Assembly: GCF_900188145.1 (NCBI RefSeq)
Contig: NZ_FZOJ01000016.1
Span: 40,268-104,267 of the forward strand
DNA: 64,000 nt
DNA from: Anaerovirgula multivorans
Lineage (GTDB): Bacteria; Bacillota; Clostridia; Peptostreptococcales; Natronincolaceae
Direction of reading: 5' to 3'
Part shown: positions 9,723 through 18,439 of the stretch, piece by piece
Layout: every line of letters starts with the position of its first letter
How positions within the stretch are numbered: position 1 is the stretch's first letter
Program-made: the position numbers and the translations under genes
The notes under the pieces: generated by a model
Told to the model about the DNA's origin: nothing
Seen by the model: the letters and a program-made list of their open reading frames with translations, nothing else
Databases searched by the model: none

Positions 9723-11012
9723 TTATGCTATTTTAGCATTCTCTACTAAGAAGTCGATAGTTTTTCTTACAACTATATTGTCTTTAATATAAGACATATC
9801 TTCTTCCCTTAAAGTTGTTTTCAACTTATCAACCTCTTGCTTATATTGTTCTGCCATTTTTTCAATTTCTTGGTTTATTTCTTCTTCAGTAGCTTCGATG
9901 GCTTCTAGTTCACTAATTTTATCTAATACTATTTGTGTTTTTACCCTCTTTTTAGCATCTTCACTCATTTGATTTCTTAAATCTTCTTCTTTTGTACCTG
10001 TCATATTATAGTAGTATTCTAGGTTTAAACCTTGATAACTCAAGGAGAATTCAAAATCTTTTAACATGTTGTCAATTTGTCTTTCAACTACTGCATTAGG
10101 TAAACTAATTTCTACCTTATCAGCTACTGCTTCCACTACCTTATTTCTTAATTCTTGTTCTGATTTGTTTTTTGCTTCCTCTTCTAGTTTGCTTTTAATA
10201 TCTGCTTTCAATTCTTCTAAAGTCTCAAATTCAGATACATCTTTAGCAAACTCATCATCTAATTGAGGTAGCTCTTTTTCCTTAATTTCATGAATCTTCA
10301 CTTCAAAAATGGCTTCTTTACCTGCAAGTTCTTCACTATGGTATTCTGCTGGGAAAGTAACTTTTACTTCCGTTTTATCTCCTATACTTACACCAATCAG
10401 CTGTTCTTCAAATCCTGGAATAAATTGTCCTGAGCCAATGGTTAGACTTTGTTTCTCTGCTGTTCCACCTTCAAAAGCCTCTCCATTAAGCATTCCTTTG
10501 TAGTCGATGGTTACCATATCACCATCTTTTACAGGTCGATCTTCTACAGTAATCATTCTTGCACTTTTTTGTACTAATGCATCTACCTCTTTTTCAACAT
10601 CCTCTTCCTGTACATTATACTCTTTTTTCTCTACTTCTATACCTTTATAATCACCTATTACCACTTCTGGCATGACCTCAGTGCCAACAGTAAGTACTAC
10701 ATCTTTTCCTTGTACTATTTCTTCCATATCCTCAATAGATGGACGATCTACAGGATTAATGTCATGCTCTTCTAAAGCTTTTTCATAGGCTTCAGGAAAA
10801 GCTAAATTAATTGCTTCTTCATAGAAAATTTCTGGTCCATAGTTTAATTGAATAATTTTTCTTGGTGCCTTACCTTTTCTAAAACCTGGAATATTAAATC
10901 TACTTTTTGTTTTGTTATAAGCTTTGTTAATAGCTTCTTCAAACTTTTCTGCACCTATTACTACCTTTAATGTTATTTTATTGTCTTCTCTTTTGATTAC
11001 CTCTGAACTCAT
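9723..11012 (-). CDS. tig: Trigger factor (ribosome-bound chaperone/PPIase)
   Basis: 429 residues. The N-terminal ribosome-binding domain carries the signature [12 protein letters not shown] (about 43-54). The FKBP-type PPIase domain spans about 150-245 ([36 protein letters not shown]), and a helical C-terminal chaperone domain follows. AGGAGG lies 7-8 nt before the ATG. First gene of tig-clpP-clpX. A possible -10 TATAAT lies at 11069-11074 (minus strand) with a weak TTAAAA -35; a stronger promoter with an attenuator-like hairpin lies further upstream. Confidence 0.97.
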   Translation of the reverse strand: MSSEVIKREDNKITLKVVIGAEKFEEAINKAYNKTKSRFNIPGFRKGKAPRKIIQLNYGPEIFYEEAINLAFPEAYEKALEEHDINPVDRPSIEDMEEIVQGKDVVLTVGTEVMPEVVIGDYKGIEVEKKEYNVQEEDVEKEVDALVQKSARMITVEDRPVKDGDMVTIDYKGMLNGEAFEGGTAEKQSLTIGSGQFIPGFEEQLIGVSIGDKTEVKVTFPAEYHSEELAGKEAIFEVKIHEIKEKELPQLDDEFAKDVSEFETLEELKADIKSKLEEEAKNKSEQELRNKVVEAVADKVEISLPNAVVERQIDNMLKDFEFSLSYQGLNLEYYYNMTGTKEEDLRNQMSEDAKKRVKTQIVLDKISELEAIEATEEEINQEIEKMAEQYKQEVDKLKTTLREEDMSYIKDNIVVRKTIDFLVENAKIA

Positions 11013-11124
11013 GCATGGTCCTCCTCATATTTAATTTTTGCATTTATTATCATATATATATATCATTAATTATACTATATATGTTATTAAATTTTAACAA
11101 TTAATCCCCAAAGTATTCCAAGTT

Positions 11125-11195
11125 CATAGTATCTCATGTTAAAAAAACATCCATAAAAAATCATTGGATGTTTAACACATACTATGTTACTTATC
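11125..11195 (-). ncRNA. Possible short RNA or tig leader attenuator
   Basis: On the minus strand AACATCCA (165-172 of 11100s) pairs with TGGATGTT (146-153) and is followed by seven T, a good intrinsic terminator. It lies only about 25-55 nt after the predicted start of the promoter at 11202-11230. Outer arms CATAGTAT/ATACTATG (11179-11186 and 11125-11132) can extend or compete with it. The transcript would be a stub of about 55 nt unless read through into tig. Confidence 0.45.
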
Positions 11196-11201
11196 ATTTT
11201 A

Positions 11202-11230
11202 ATACTATCTAATTTCATTATTATTGTCAA
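11202..11230 (-). promoter_or_regulatory. Promoter directed toward tig
   Basis: TTGACA (11225-11230), 17-bp spacer, TAGTAT (11202-11207) on the minus strand. The following hairpin-terminator suggests attenuation or an independent small RNA. Confidence 0.55.
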
Positions 11231-11354
11231 CATCATTAATCTTTTTTTATTCGTAGATTTTATAATTATTTTTATGCTAGTTTTGATTTTTATATTTCTT
11301 TGATATATCTACGTTACACCTTATCATTTAATAGTATTTATGTATTTACTTGAT

Positions 11355-11383
11355 TTGACATCTACTTCCTCACAGAATATAAT
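11355..11383 (+). promoter_or_regulatory. Consensus sigma-A promoter of the osmolyte ABC operon
   Basis: TTGACA (11355-11360), exactly 17 bp, TATAAT (11378-11383). It is the only good plus-strand promoter in the 447-bp gap between the divergent tig and ABC operons and lies about 75 bp before the first start codon. Confidence 0.8.
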
Positions 11384-11459
11384 AAGGAACTAACCTAGGT
11401 CTAGCCCTATCCTTGGAAATATTTACTATATCTTTACATTCGAAAGGGGGACAACAAAT

Positions 11460-12614
11460 TTGATAGAATTTAAAAAGGTAGTAAAATCTTATGATAAAAA
11501 AGTGAAAATTGTAAATGATTTAGATTTTAAAATCAACAAGGGAGAACTTGTGGTACTCATCGGTGAAAGTGGTTGTGGTAAAACTACCACCATGAAAATG
11601 ATTAATCGATTGATTGAGCCCACTGCTGGTGAAATATCGATCAACGGAAAAAATATTATGGACTTTAATCCTATAGAATTACGTAGAAATATAGGTTATG
11701 TTATCCAAAAAGTTGGACTTCTTCCTCACATGACAGTTGGGGAAAACATCGAACTGGTTCCTTACCTTCAGAAATGGGATAAGAAAAAGCGCAGAGCTAG
11801 AGCAGAGGAACTGCTGCAGCTAGTAAATCTTGAAACTTCTCAATTCATAGACAGATATCCTAATGAATTAAGTGGTGGTCAGCAGCAAAGGGTGGGAGTA
11901 GCTCGAGCCTTAGCTGTAAATCCAGATATTATATTAATGGACGAACCCTTTAGTGCCGTAGATCCTCTTACTCGAGATCAGCTTCAAGAGGAACTGGCGA
12001 AGCTTCAGGATGAAGTAAAAAAAACAATTGTATTTGTGACCCATGATATGGACGAAGCCCTAAAGCTTGGTGATAGAATTGCTGTAATGAAGGATGGTAA
12101 AATTCTTCAATATGATACTCCTGAAAACATCTTAAAAAATCCTATCGACGATTTCGTAGAATACTTTGTTGGCAAAGATAGACTATGGAAATCTCCAGAA
12201 ATGCTTTTTGCTAAAGACATCATGAATAAAAAACCCCCTTTAATCCTACAGGATAGAACCCCTGCTAATGCAGTAGAAATTATGAAGGAAAAAAATGTGG
12301 AATACCTACTGGTGGTTAACGAAATTGGTGATAAACCAAAAAAACTTTTTGGCGTCATTACTCCAAGGGAGCTAAGCGGCAAGGGAGTTTCTTCTTATAA
12401 AATGAAGGACATTATGCGAAGAGAGTTGACAACAGTAACAGAGAAAACCAACATGGTACATGTGCTGCAAATCATGAAGGATAAAAAAATTAAAAACCTT
12501 CCTGTCATTGGAGAAGAAGATGGTTTATTAAAGGGATTAATCACCCACACCAGCATACTAAACATCTTGACAGAAGCTATTTCAGTTTTTGATGATGAAA
12601 GGGAGGGATATTAA
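11460..12614 (+). CDS. opuCA: Glycine betaine/carnitine/choline-type ABC transporter ATP-binding protein
   Basis: 384 residues from a TTG with AAAGGGGG 9 nt upstream. Walker A GESGCGKTT (35-43), signature LSGGQQQR (about 136), Walker B IILMDEP, then two C-terminal CBS domains (about 250-375) as in OpuCA/OpuBA, which sense ionic strength. It energises compatible-solute import. Its TAA overlaps the ATG of the permease gene by one base. The symbol denotes the family; OpuB versus OpuC specificity cannot be decided. Confidence 0.9.
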   Translation: MIEFKKVVKSYDKKVKIVNDLDFKINKGELVVLIGESGCGKTTTMKMINRLIEPTAGEISINGKNIMDFNPIELRRNIGYVIQKVGLLPHMTVGENIELVPYLQKWDKKKRRARAEELLQLVNLETSQFIDRYPNELSGGQQQRVGVARALAVNPDIILMDEPFSAVDPLTRDQLQEELAKLQDEVKKTIVFVTHDMDEALKLGDRIAVMKDGKILQYDTPENILKNPIDDFVEYFVGKDRLWKSPEMLFAKDIMNKKPPLILQDRTPANAVEIMKEKNVEYLLVVNEIGDKPKKLFGVITPRELSGKGVSSYKMKDIMRRELTTVTEKTNMVHVLQIMKDKKIKNLPVIGEEDGLLKGLITHTSILNILTEAISVFDDEREGY

Positions 12615-13258
12615 TGCCAAAAATGACATTTTGGGAATTTTTTCTTGAAAGGTACCCTGACGTTATCGCCCAAACCATTCGGCATTTACAGTTAACTGGT
12701 ATATCCGTAGCTATCGCAATCCTTATTGGTGTTCCTCTAGGTATCTATATTACTAAAAGTAAATATGCTGCTAAATACATACTAGGAGTAGCAAATATAT
12801 TTCAAACGCTGCCAAGCTTAGCGTTATTTGGCCTATTGCTTCCATTATTCGGTATTGGTATCAAGCTTGCTGCCTTTGTATTACTGTTATATGCTTTACT
12901 ACCTATTATAAAAAACACCTATACTGGGATTAACGGAGTAGATGAAGCTATTATTGAAGCTGGTAGAGGGATGGGTATGACCTCAGGACAGCTATTAATG
13001 ATGGTACAAATTCCATTAGCTCTTCCTATCATTATGGCAGGTATTAGAATTTCTACTGTAATTAATATTGGTACCGCCACGATAGCTGCATTAATTGGTG
13101 CTGGTGGACTGGGAAGCTTTATCTTTAGAGGGATTTCTATGAACAATAATAACTTGATTCTTCTAGGAGCAGTTCCAGCGGCCCTATTGGCGTTGTTTGT
13201 GGATTGGCTTTTAGGTATAGTCGAATATCGAATTACACCTAAAGGTATTAGAAAATAA
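12614..13258 (+). CDS. opuCB: Osmolyte ABC transporter permease
   Basis: 214 residues, about six membrane helices, with the binding-protein-dependent permease (EAA) loop EAGRGMGMTSGQLLMMVQIP near 117-136. It matches the OpuCB/OpuBB family. Unlike Bacillus opuC there is only one permease gene, so the membrane part is presumably a homodimer. Coupled to the ATPase gene by TAATG. Confidence 0.92.
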   Translation: MPKMTFWEFFLERYPDVIAQTIRHLQLTGISVAIAILIGVPLGIYITKSKYAAKYILGVANIFQTLPSLALFGLLLPLFGIGIKLAAFVLLLYALLPIIKNTYTGINGVDEAIIEAGRGMGMTSGQLLMMVQIPLALPIIMAGIRISTVINIGTATIAALIGAGGLGSFIFRGISMNNNNLILLGAVPAALLALFVDWLLGIVEYRITPKGIRK

Positions 13259-13300
13259 CAAAGCCTTCCTTTAGAAAGTTTATAGGATGACTTTAGTTGA

Positions 13301-13343
13301 AACCAATAGAAAATTATACAAAGAATATAATTTTCCATTGGTT
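13301..13343 (+). other. Intercistronic hairpin in the osmolyte operon
   Basis: 18-bp stem AACCAATAGAAAATTATA with TATAATTTTCCATTGGTT (one mismatch), loop of 7, no T tract. It lies just before the binding-protein ribosome site. It probably protects or separates the binding-protein part of the mRNA, as such genes often need higher expression. Confidence 0.6.
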
Positions 13344-13368
13344 ATAAATTAATAAAAGGAGGATGATT

Positions 13369-14319
13369 ATGTATTTATTAAGAAACAAAAAGATTTTATT
13401 AGTAATTTCTATCATGTTGATGGTTAGCTTGGCTCTCGTTGGCTGTGGAGGAGGTAATACTACTGACGAAATCTCTACTGGAGAAAATGGTGAACCAGCC
13501 AATACCAACGGAGGAAACATAACCATTGGAGCAAAAAACTTCACAGAATCTATTTTGCTAGGAAACATTTTCAAAGTATTAATCGAGGAAAAGACAGATA
13601 TTAACGTAACCGTAACAGAGCTTGGAGGCACAATGATTGCCTTTGAAGCATTAAAAAATAATGATATCCAGATGTATCCTGAATACACAGGTACTGGATA
13701 CATTACAATCCTAGGACATGAGGAAATTTTATCCCCTGAAGAAACCTATGAAATAGTAAAAAATGAGTTTAGGGAAGAATGGAATTTCGAATGGTTAAGT
13801 GAGTTAGGTTTTAATAACACCTATACCCTATCATTACGTCAGGATTCTATAGAAGAGCTTGGTATAAAAACATTTTCTGATTTGGTAAATGTAGCAGGAG
13901 AATTGAAGCTAGGTGCTACAATGGAATTTGTAGAAAGACAGGATGGTCTTCCTGGACTTAATCAGGCTTATGGCTTTGAATTTGGTGATGTAATCGACTT
14001 AGATCCTGGTTTAATGTATACAGCTGTAAAAGAAGAACAGGTTGATGTCATCACAGCCTTTGCAACCGACGGAAGAATTCCTGCCTTTAATTTAGGCATA
14101 TTGGAAGATGATCTAAATTTCTTTCCACCATATTTCGCAGCACCTCTAGTTCGAGGAGATCTTTTAGAGCAGTATCCTGAATTAATCAATATACTAAATG
14201 AATTAGAAGGCAAAATTAATGATGACACGATGGCTCAATTGAACTACACCGTGGACGAATCTGCAAGATCCGAAGAAGCTGTAGCTAGAGAATTCTTAGA
14301 GTCTATAGGATTAATATAA
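13369..14319 (+). CDS. opuCC: Osmolyte ABC transporter substrate-binding lipoprotein
   Basis: 316 residues from the ATG at 13369 (AAAGGAGG, 6 nt); an ATG two codons earlier overlaps the site. Signal peptide with lipobox LVGC (lipidated Cys 26), then a type-2 periplasmic-binding fold starting TIGAKNFTESILLGN and including ELGGTMIAFEAL and YPEYTGTGY, hallmarks of OpuCC/OsmF choline-type binders. Acts outside the membrane, delivering solute to the permease. Last gene of the operon. Confidence 0.92.
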   Translation: MYLLRNKKILLVISIMLMVSLALVGCGGGNTTDEISTGENGEPANTNGGNITIGAKNFTESILLGNIFKVLIEEKTDINVTVTELGGTMIAFEALKNNDIQMYPEYTGTGYITILGHEEILSPEETYEIVKNEFREEWNFEWLSELGFNNTYTLSLRQDSIEELGIKTFSDLVNVAGELKLGATMEFVERQDGLPGLNQAYGFEFGDVIDLDPGLMYTAVKEEQVDVITAFATDGRIPAFNLGILEDDLNFFPPYFAAPLVRGDLLEQYPELINILNELEGKINDDTMAQLNYTVDESARSEEAVAREFLESIGLI

Positions 14320-14325
14320 TATTTT

Positions 14326-14360
14326 AAGAGTAGAGGAATATTCCTCTACTCTTATCTTTT
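14326..14360 (+). terminator. Osmolyte operon terminator
   Basis: Perfect 12-bp stem AAGAGTAGAGGA / TCCTCTACTCTT with a 4-nt loop, followed by ATCTTTT. Confidence 0.8.
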
Positions 14361-14398
14361 GGTATAAAAAACACCTCTAACGAGGATTTCCACCTCTT

Positions 14399-15388
14399 TT
14401 AACTACTTTCTCGTTCAACAAAGCTATAATTTAGTACTACTTTTCTATTTTCTAATGTTTCGTCATTTAGTATCTTCGTTAAAACCCTCATTCCTATTGC
14501 TCCCATTTCATACATAGGCTGAGCAACAGTTGATAGAGAGGGATATACTTTTCCTGCCATATCTATGTTATCAAAACCTACTATAGCTAATTCATCTGGA
14601 ATAGTAATGCCCTTTTCTAATGCAGCCCGCATAGCTCCTATAGCCATTTCGTCACTAGCAACGAAAATAGCTGTGGGAGGATTGTTTAAGCTCAGTAGCT
14701 TTTTTGCTCCCTCATAACCACTCTTGAAACGGTATCCACCTTCAACAACCAATTCTTCGCTATATACTATTCCTGCTTTCTCCAATGCCTCTACATACCC
14801 TTCTCTTCTAGTAATACCAACGATAGGATCGTAGGCTTTACCTGTGATTATGGCTATTCTCTCATGTCCCTTTTTGATTAAATAGTTGACAACATCTTTA
14901 CTAGCCTGTCCATTATTTATGGTAACTGACGGTAAATCTCCGTAATCAGTCCCAATCAACACAATAGGTATATCGCAGGCTTGAAATTTTTTCTCTAATT
15001 CTTCAGGAATAATATTGCCCATAAAAATCATTCCATCTACTTGCTTTTCTTCTAATACATTAAAATATTGTATTTCCTTTTCTTTATCCATATCAGTATT
15101 GCATAGAAAAATATTGTATTCGTACATATTAGCAACATCTTCTACACCCCTCACTACCTCTGGAAAAAACTGGTTAGAAATATCAGGAATCATAATTCCT
15201 ATTGTCTTCGTATTCTTGATTTTTAAACTTCTCGCAATGGCATTTGGCTTGTATCCTAGCTCCTCTATTGCCTTTAATACTTTTTCCTTGGTTTTAGGCC
15301 TGACAGCTTTACTGTCATTTACAACCCTAGATACAGTAGAAATAGATACACCAGCTTTTCTGGCTACATCCTTTATATTGAATTTCAT
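14399..15388 (-). CDS. LacI-family transcriptional regulator
   Basis: 329 residues from the ATG at 15388 (GAGGTGAGG upstream; a GTG at 15400 is the alternative). Helix-turn-helix at the N-terminus (NIKDVARKAGVSISTVSRVV) and hinge helix NAIARSLK, then a periplasmic-binding-like effector domain (TKTIGIMIPDISNQFF ... FVASDEMAIGAMRAA ... AIVGFDNIDM). Close in layout to RbsR/CcpA-type repressors. No sugar genes adjoin, so the target is unknown; it may act elsewhere or as a global regulator. Converges with the osmolyte operon. Confidence 0.93.
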   Translation of the reverse strand: MKFNIKDVARKAGVSISTVSRVVNDSKAVRPKTKEKVLKAIEELGYKPNAIARSLKIKNTKTIGIMIPDISNQFFPEVVRGVEDVANMYEYNIFLCNTDMDKEKEIQYFNVLEEKQVDGMIFMGNIIPEELEKKFQACDIPIVLIGTDYGDLPSVTINNGQASKDVVNYLIKKGHERIAIITGKAYDPIVGITRREGYVEALEKAGIVYSEELVVEGGYRFKSGYEGAKKLLSLNNPPTAIFVASDEMAIGAMRAALEKGITIPDELAIVGFDNIDMAGKVYPSLSTVAQPMYEMGAIGMRVLTKILNDETLENRKVVLNYSFVERESS

Positions 15389-15511
15389 AGGTTTCCTCAC
15401 CTCTCCATATTGTTTCTCACTTAGTTTTATCCAATTTTATACTTTTCATGAATAAATGTCAATTAATAGTTCATAATATTTCATTTTCTTGCAAAAAAGA
15501 TATTAAAATTC

Positions 15512-15541
15512 AGAAAAAAAACCATAAGCTTTTCCTATGGT
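15512..15541 (-). terminator. Terminator of the 55-residue membrane gene
   Basis: On minus, ACCATAGG pairs with CTTATGGT (loop AAAAG region) followed by eight T. Confidence 0.8.
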
Positions 15542-15552
15542 AGAAATATCCT

Positions 15553-15720
15553 CTATAGTTTTCTTATTGCTAGAAAGAGATCAATAACTATTGTGATACC
15601 AGTAATACTCAAAGCTAAAAAAGAAAAAATCATGTGGTTGAGATATTCTATCCCTAGTGCTAAAAAACCTACTATGATCACCATAGTAAAAACAAATATA
15701 CTATAATCATACTTTTTCAT
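15553..15720 (-). CDS. Small two-helix membrane protein, unknown
   Basis: 55 residues, ATG at 15720 with AAAGGA about 10 nt upstream, TAG at 15553, and a good terminator directly after. The sequence is a Lys/Tyr head, helix IFVFTMVIIVGFLALGI, a short polar turn, helix IFSFLALSITGITIVIDLF and a RKL tail. It resembles small YrhC/DUF-type membrane proteins of Firmicutes but no family was recognised. It lies between the lacI-type and histidine kinase genes, in its own transcription unit. Confidence 0.65.
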   Translation of the reverse strand: MKKYDYSIFVFTMVIIVGFLALGIEYLNHMIFSFLALSITGITIVIDLFLAIRKL

Positions 15721-15819
15721 ACATCTTCAATCCTTTCCTCACAACTGTCACAAATACATCATATGATGCTACTGCTAAGAACATGTTATGGAATGGAAAA
15801 AAACATGTAAAAAAAATAA

Positions 15820-17076
15820 TCAATTACAGTTTATGTCAGAAAATTCTATATTGATTTTTTCAAGCTGACTTACTTCTACTTTTATTGGTCTATAATTTCT
15901 TTTATTTCTGCCATCCTCTAGAAGGGGCTTGACAGGAATTTCTATAATGAACTTACTACCTTCTCCTGGTTTACTTTTTAAAGAAATTGTGCCTTCATGC
16001 ATTTCTATTAACGCTTTAGTGAGAGATAGACCCAAACCACTTCCCTCATGGCTTCTTGTTAGAAGATCTTCCCCCTGTCTAAATCTATCAAAAATGATTT
16101 TTTGCTTTTCTTCTGTTATACCTCTTCCAGTGTCTTTTACAATAATTTGAATTTTATCACTTATTTCTTTAATAGTTACCGTTATTTCTCCCCCAGAATT
16201 TGTGCATTTTATAGCATTAGATAATAAATTGAAGAGAATTCTTTCTATTTTATCATGATCACATAAAATTGCTTTTTCCTTTGTATTTGTAAAAAATTTA
16301 ATTTTAATGTTACGATTTTTGACGTAATCTGCTATAGATAATGTGGTATTTTGAACAATATCTACGATATCATAGTTATCCATATTTACTTCATAAAAGC
16401 CAGAATCAATATTTGTTAAATCAATTATATTATTAGATAACCTCAACAGCCTATAACAATTTTGTTTCATGGTTCTTAGATGTTTGGTAGTTCTCACGTC
16501 CTGATGAATACCTTCATTTTGCATCTCTAGAAGCTGCAGTGTTCCTAAAATAACATTTAATGGGGTTCTAAGCTCATGAGATACGTTCCCTAGAAATTCT
16601 GTCTTTAAATGATCATATTCTAATCTCAATTGTAATTCTTCATTAATTTGCTTTTCTATAAATATGCTTTTTACTATTTCATTAAAGGAGCTGGCTAATT
16701 CCATTACTTCTTGTGGTTCCTTTAGTTCAATGAAATCAAGTTTCTGTTGTTTACTCATTTTATCAATATTACATTTCATTACATTAAATGGTTTTATAAT
16801 CACCTTATTTAAATATTTTACCACAATTACAATAAATAGAAGTGATATTAGGGAGGTTATTATGGCATTCTTATAGACGGTTTCTCTTAGGAGTCCCTCT
16901 ACATAATATAATTGCTCTTCAGCACTATACTTTCCCAACTGCAACAATATGTTAGGAATTGACAGGTTGTTTAAAAAGAAATAGATAGCCAGAGGAATCA
17001 TCACCACACCAACCAAAATCCTTCCTAGTTTACCCTCCATGGTATTAAATTTATGCTCAAGAAATCTTACCCTCAC
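15820..17076 (-). CDS. Sensor histidine kinase (orphan)
   Basis: 418 residues from a GTG after a GGGGTGAGGGGTGAAGG stretch. Two membrane helices (about 18-36 and 69-90) bracket a short outside loop of some 30 residues; then a HAMP-like linker, HisKA with phospho-acceptor H167 in NVSHELRTPLN, and HATPase_c with N box NLLSNAIKCT, G1 VKDTGRGI and G2 GSGLGLSL. No response regulator gene adjoins on either side, so the partner is elsewhere. The PhoR/ResE-like layout without a large sensor domain suggests membrane-state or protein-mediated sensing. Confidence 0.9.
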   Translation of the reverse strand: MRVRFLEHKFNTMEGKLGRILVGVVMIPLAIYFFLNNLSIPNILLQLGKYSAEEQLYYVEGLLRETVYKNAIITSLISLLFIVIVVKYLNKVIIKPFNVMKCNIDKMSKQQKLDFIELKEPQEVMELASSFNEIVKSIFIEKQINEELQLRLEYDHLKTEFLGNVSHELRTPLNVILGTLQLLEMQNEGIHQDVRTTKHLRTMKQNCYRLLRLSNNIIDLTNIDSGFYEVNMDNYDIVDIVQNTTLSIADYVKNRNIKIKFFTNTKEKAILCDHDKIERILFNLLSNAIKCTNSGGEITVTIKEISDKIQIIVKDTGRGITEEKQKIIFDRFRQGEDLLTRSHEGSGLGLSLTKALIEMHEGTISLKSKPGEGSKFIIEIPVKPLLEDGRNKRNYRPIKVEVSQLEKINIEFSDINCN

Positions 17077-17322
17077 CCTTCACCCCTCACCCCCATTTTG
17101 TTTTATAATTATACATTGATAATTATCTCTTTCAACTATACTTTAATATGATTGTCGAAGTCGCGAGATACATGTCGATGAACCGAGTTTTTTTTTTTAC
17201 ATTTTTTGTAAATAGTATAATTTTTGTATGATTCTCTATTTACTGTTCAAATTCTGTATCTTATTGTCAACTATTCTGCAATAATTTCTTATGATTCATT
17301 GTTTTTCCTAGAATTTATATAC
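17077..17322. other. Intergenic, nothing recognised
   Basis: 246 bp, very AT-rich, with a 13-T run near 17190. No open frame with a ribosome site and no clear promoter were found. Confidence 0.4.
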
Positions 17323-18192
17323 TTAAAGTTTCAATGCTTTAGCTCCATTTTCAAAGCACATTTCCTCAATTTTTTGTCTGCTTAAACCAGTTCTTTCAAA
17401 ATGCTTTATTTCATCTAATAAACCACTTCCATGACCTACTTTATAAGCTCCAGCATCACTACCTAAAGCTATCTTTGTACCTATTTTCATAGCTTTTTCT
17501 ATATTCTTAATCTGTCCGTCATATACCCTATAAATAACATCCCGTTCCTTTTGAAATCTCATATCATCAGAAGCTAGAATATTACCTAAAGGGGCAAGGG
17601 TAGGGATCCATATAATACTTTTTTCAGCCATATGATAAAGTTCTGCCTCTGAGATTAAATATCCATGTTCAATCGTATCAACACCTGCTTCAATCGCTCT
17701 TTTTACTCCCTCTTCACCATTAGCGTGAATCATCACTGGTATATTATGATACTTTGCCGTTTCAACCATATATTTCAATTCATCTATCGAGAAAGCGGTT
17801 TCTCCAACCTCCCCATATTTTTTGAAGCTCACCATCCCCGTCATTACAATTTTTAAATGGTCTAATCTATTATTTAAAAGGATCTGAAACTCTTTTTTAA
17901 AACTGTTCACATCAACAATTGACTTACCTAAAAAGGCGCCATAATGTCCTTGTTTATAAATAGCATATATAGGGGATTTGTAGATCATACCCTCTGTTTC
18001 AGCTATTTCTCTAGCTAATTTAGAAACTTCAAGGCCATCTCCTCCATCCCTTACTATACTGATTTTATACTTTTTATATCTTCTTAGGATTTCTTTTATG
18101 TATTTTATTTTCTTATCTATACTGGCGGCTTCCCACAGCTTTTTATTATACAGGTTATTAAAAGCAACGTGGACATGGGCGTCAATCAACAT
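17323..18192 (-). CDS. Amidohydrolase-superfamily enzyme (metal-dependent hydrolase)
   Basis: 289 residues, shorter than most imidazolonepropionase-like relatives because the N-terminal beta sandwich is missing. Metal motifs: DAHVHVA at the N-terminus, a Lys in LKIVMTGMV (possible carboxylated ligand), MIHANGEEGV, TIEHGYL and the Asp in ALGSDAGAYKVGHG. Cytosolic; substrate not predictable (amide, lactam or cyclic). Single gene. Confidence 0.85.
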   Translation of the reverse strand: MLIDAHVHVAFNNLYNKKLWEAASIDKKIKYIKEILRRYKKYKISIVRDGGDGLEVSKLAREIAETEGMIYKSPIYAIYKQGHYGAFLGKSIVDVNSFKKEFQILLNNRLDHLKIVMTGMVSFKKYGEVGETAFSIDELKYMVETAKYHNIPVMIHANGEEGVKRAIEAGVDTIEHGYLISEAELYHMAEKSIIWIPTLAPLGNILASDDMRFQKERDVIYRVYDGQIKNIEKAMKIGTKIALGSDAGAYKVGHGSGLLDEIKHFERTGLSRQKIEEMCFENGAKALKL

Positions 18193-18307
18193 TGTATTAC
18201 CTACTCTCTGTATTGTAAATTTAGAAACTCTTTAGAGACTCTATTGTTCTTTTCATTTAAGAACATAATCCTATTATCTTATATATATCAATAAACTTCA
18301 AACCCAT

Positions 18308-18359
18308 AATTTATCCTTTAGTGTATTGCTAAGGCTCTCACTTCAAATAAACAAACTTA
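18308..18359 (+). repeat. Diverged left-end fragment of the 247-bp repeat
   Basis: AATTTATCCTTTAGTGTATTG ... CTAAGGCTCTCACTTC ... AAATAAACAAACTTAA, written in pieces, follows the first 60 bp of the repeat at 6530 with several substitutions, then stops. Confidence 0.6.
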
Positions 18360-18439
18360 ATGGTATTATTCTTTAATCACCCTTTTTGTTTTTACACATA
18401 GAATGATTAGAAAAAGATCATGTAAGGTGGGTGAAAAAA

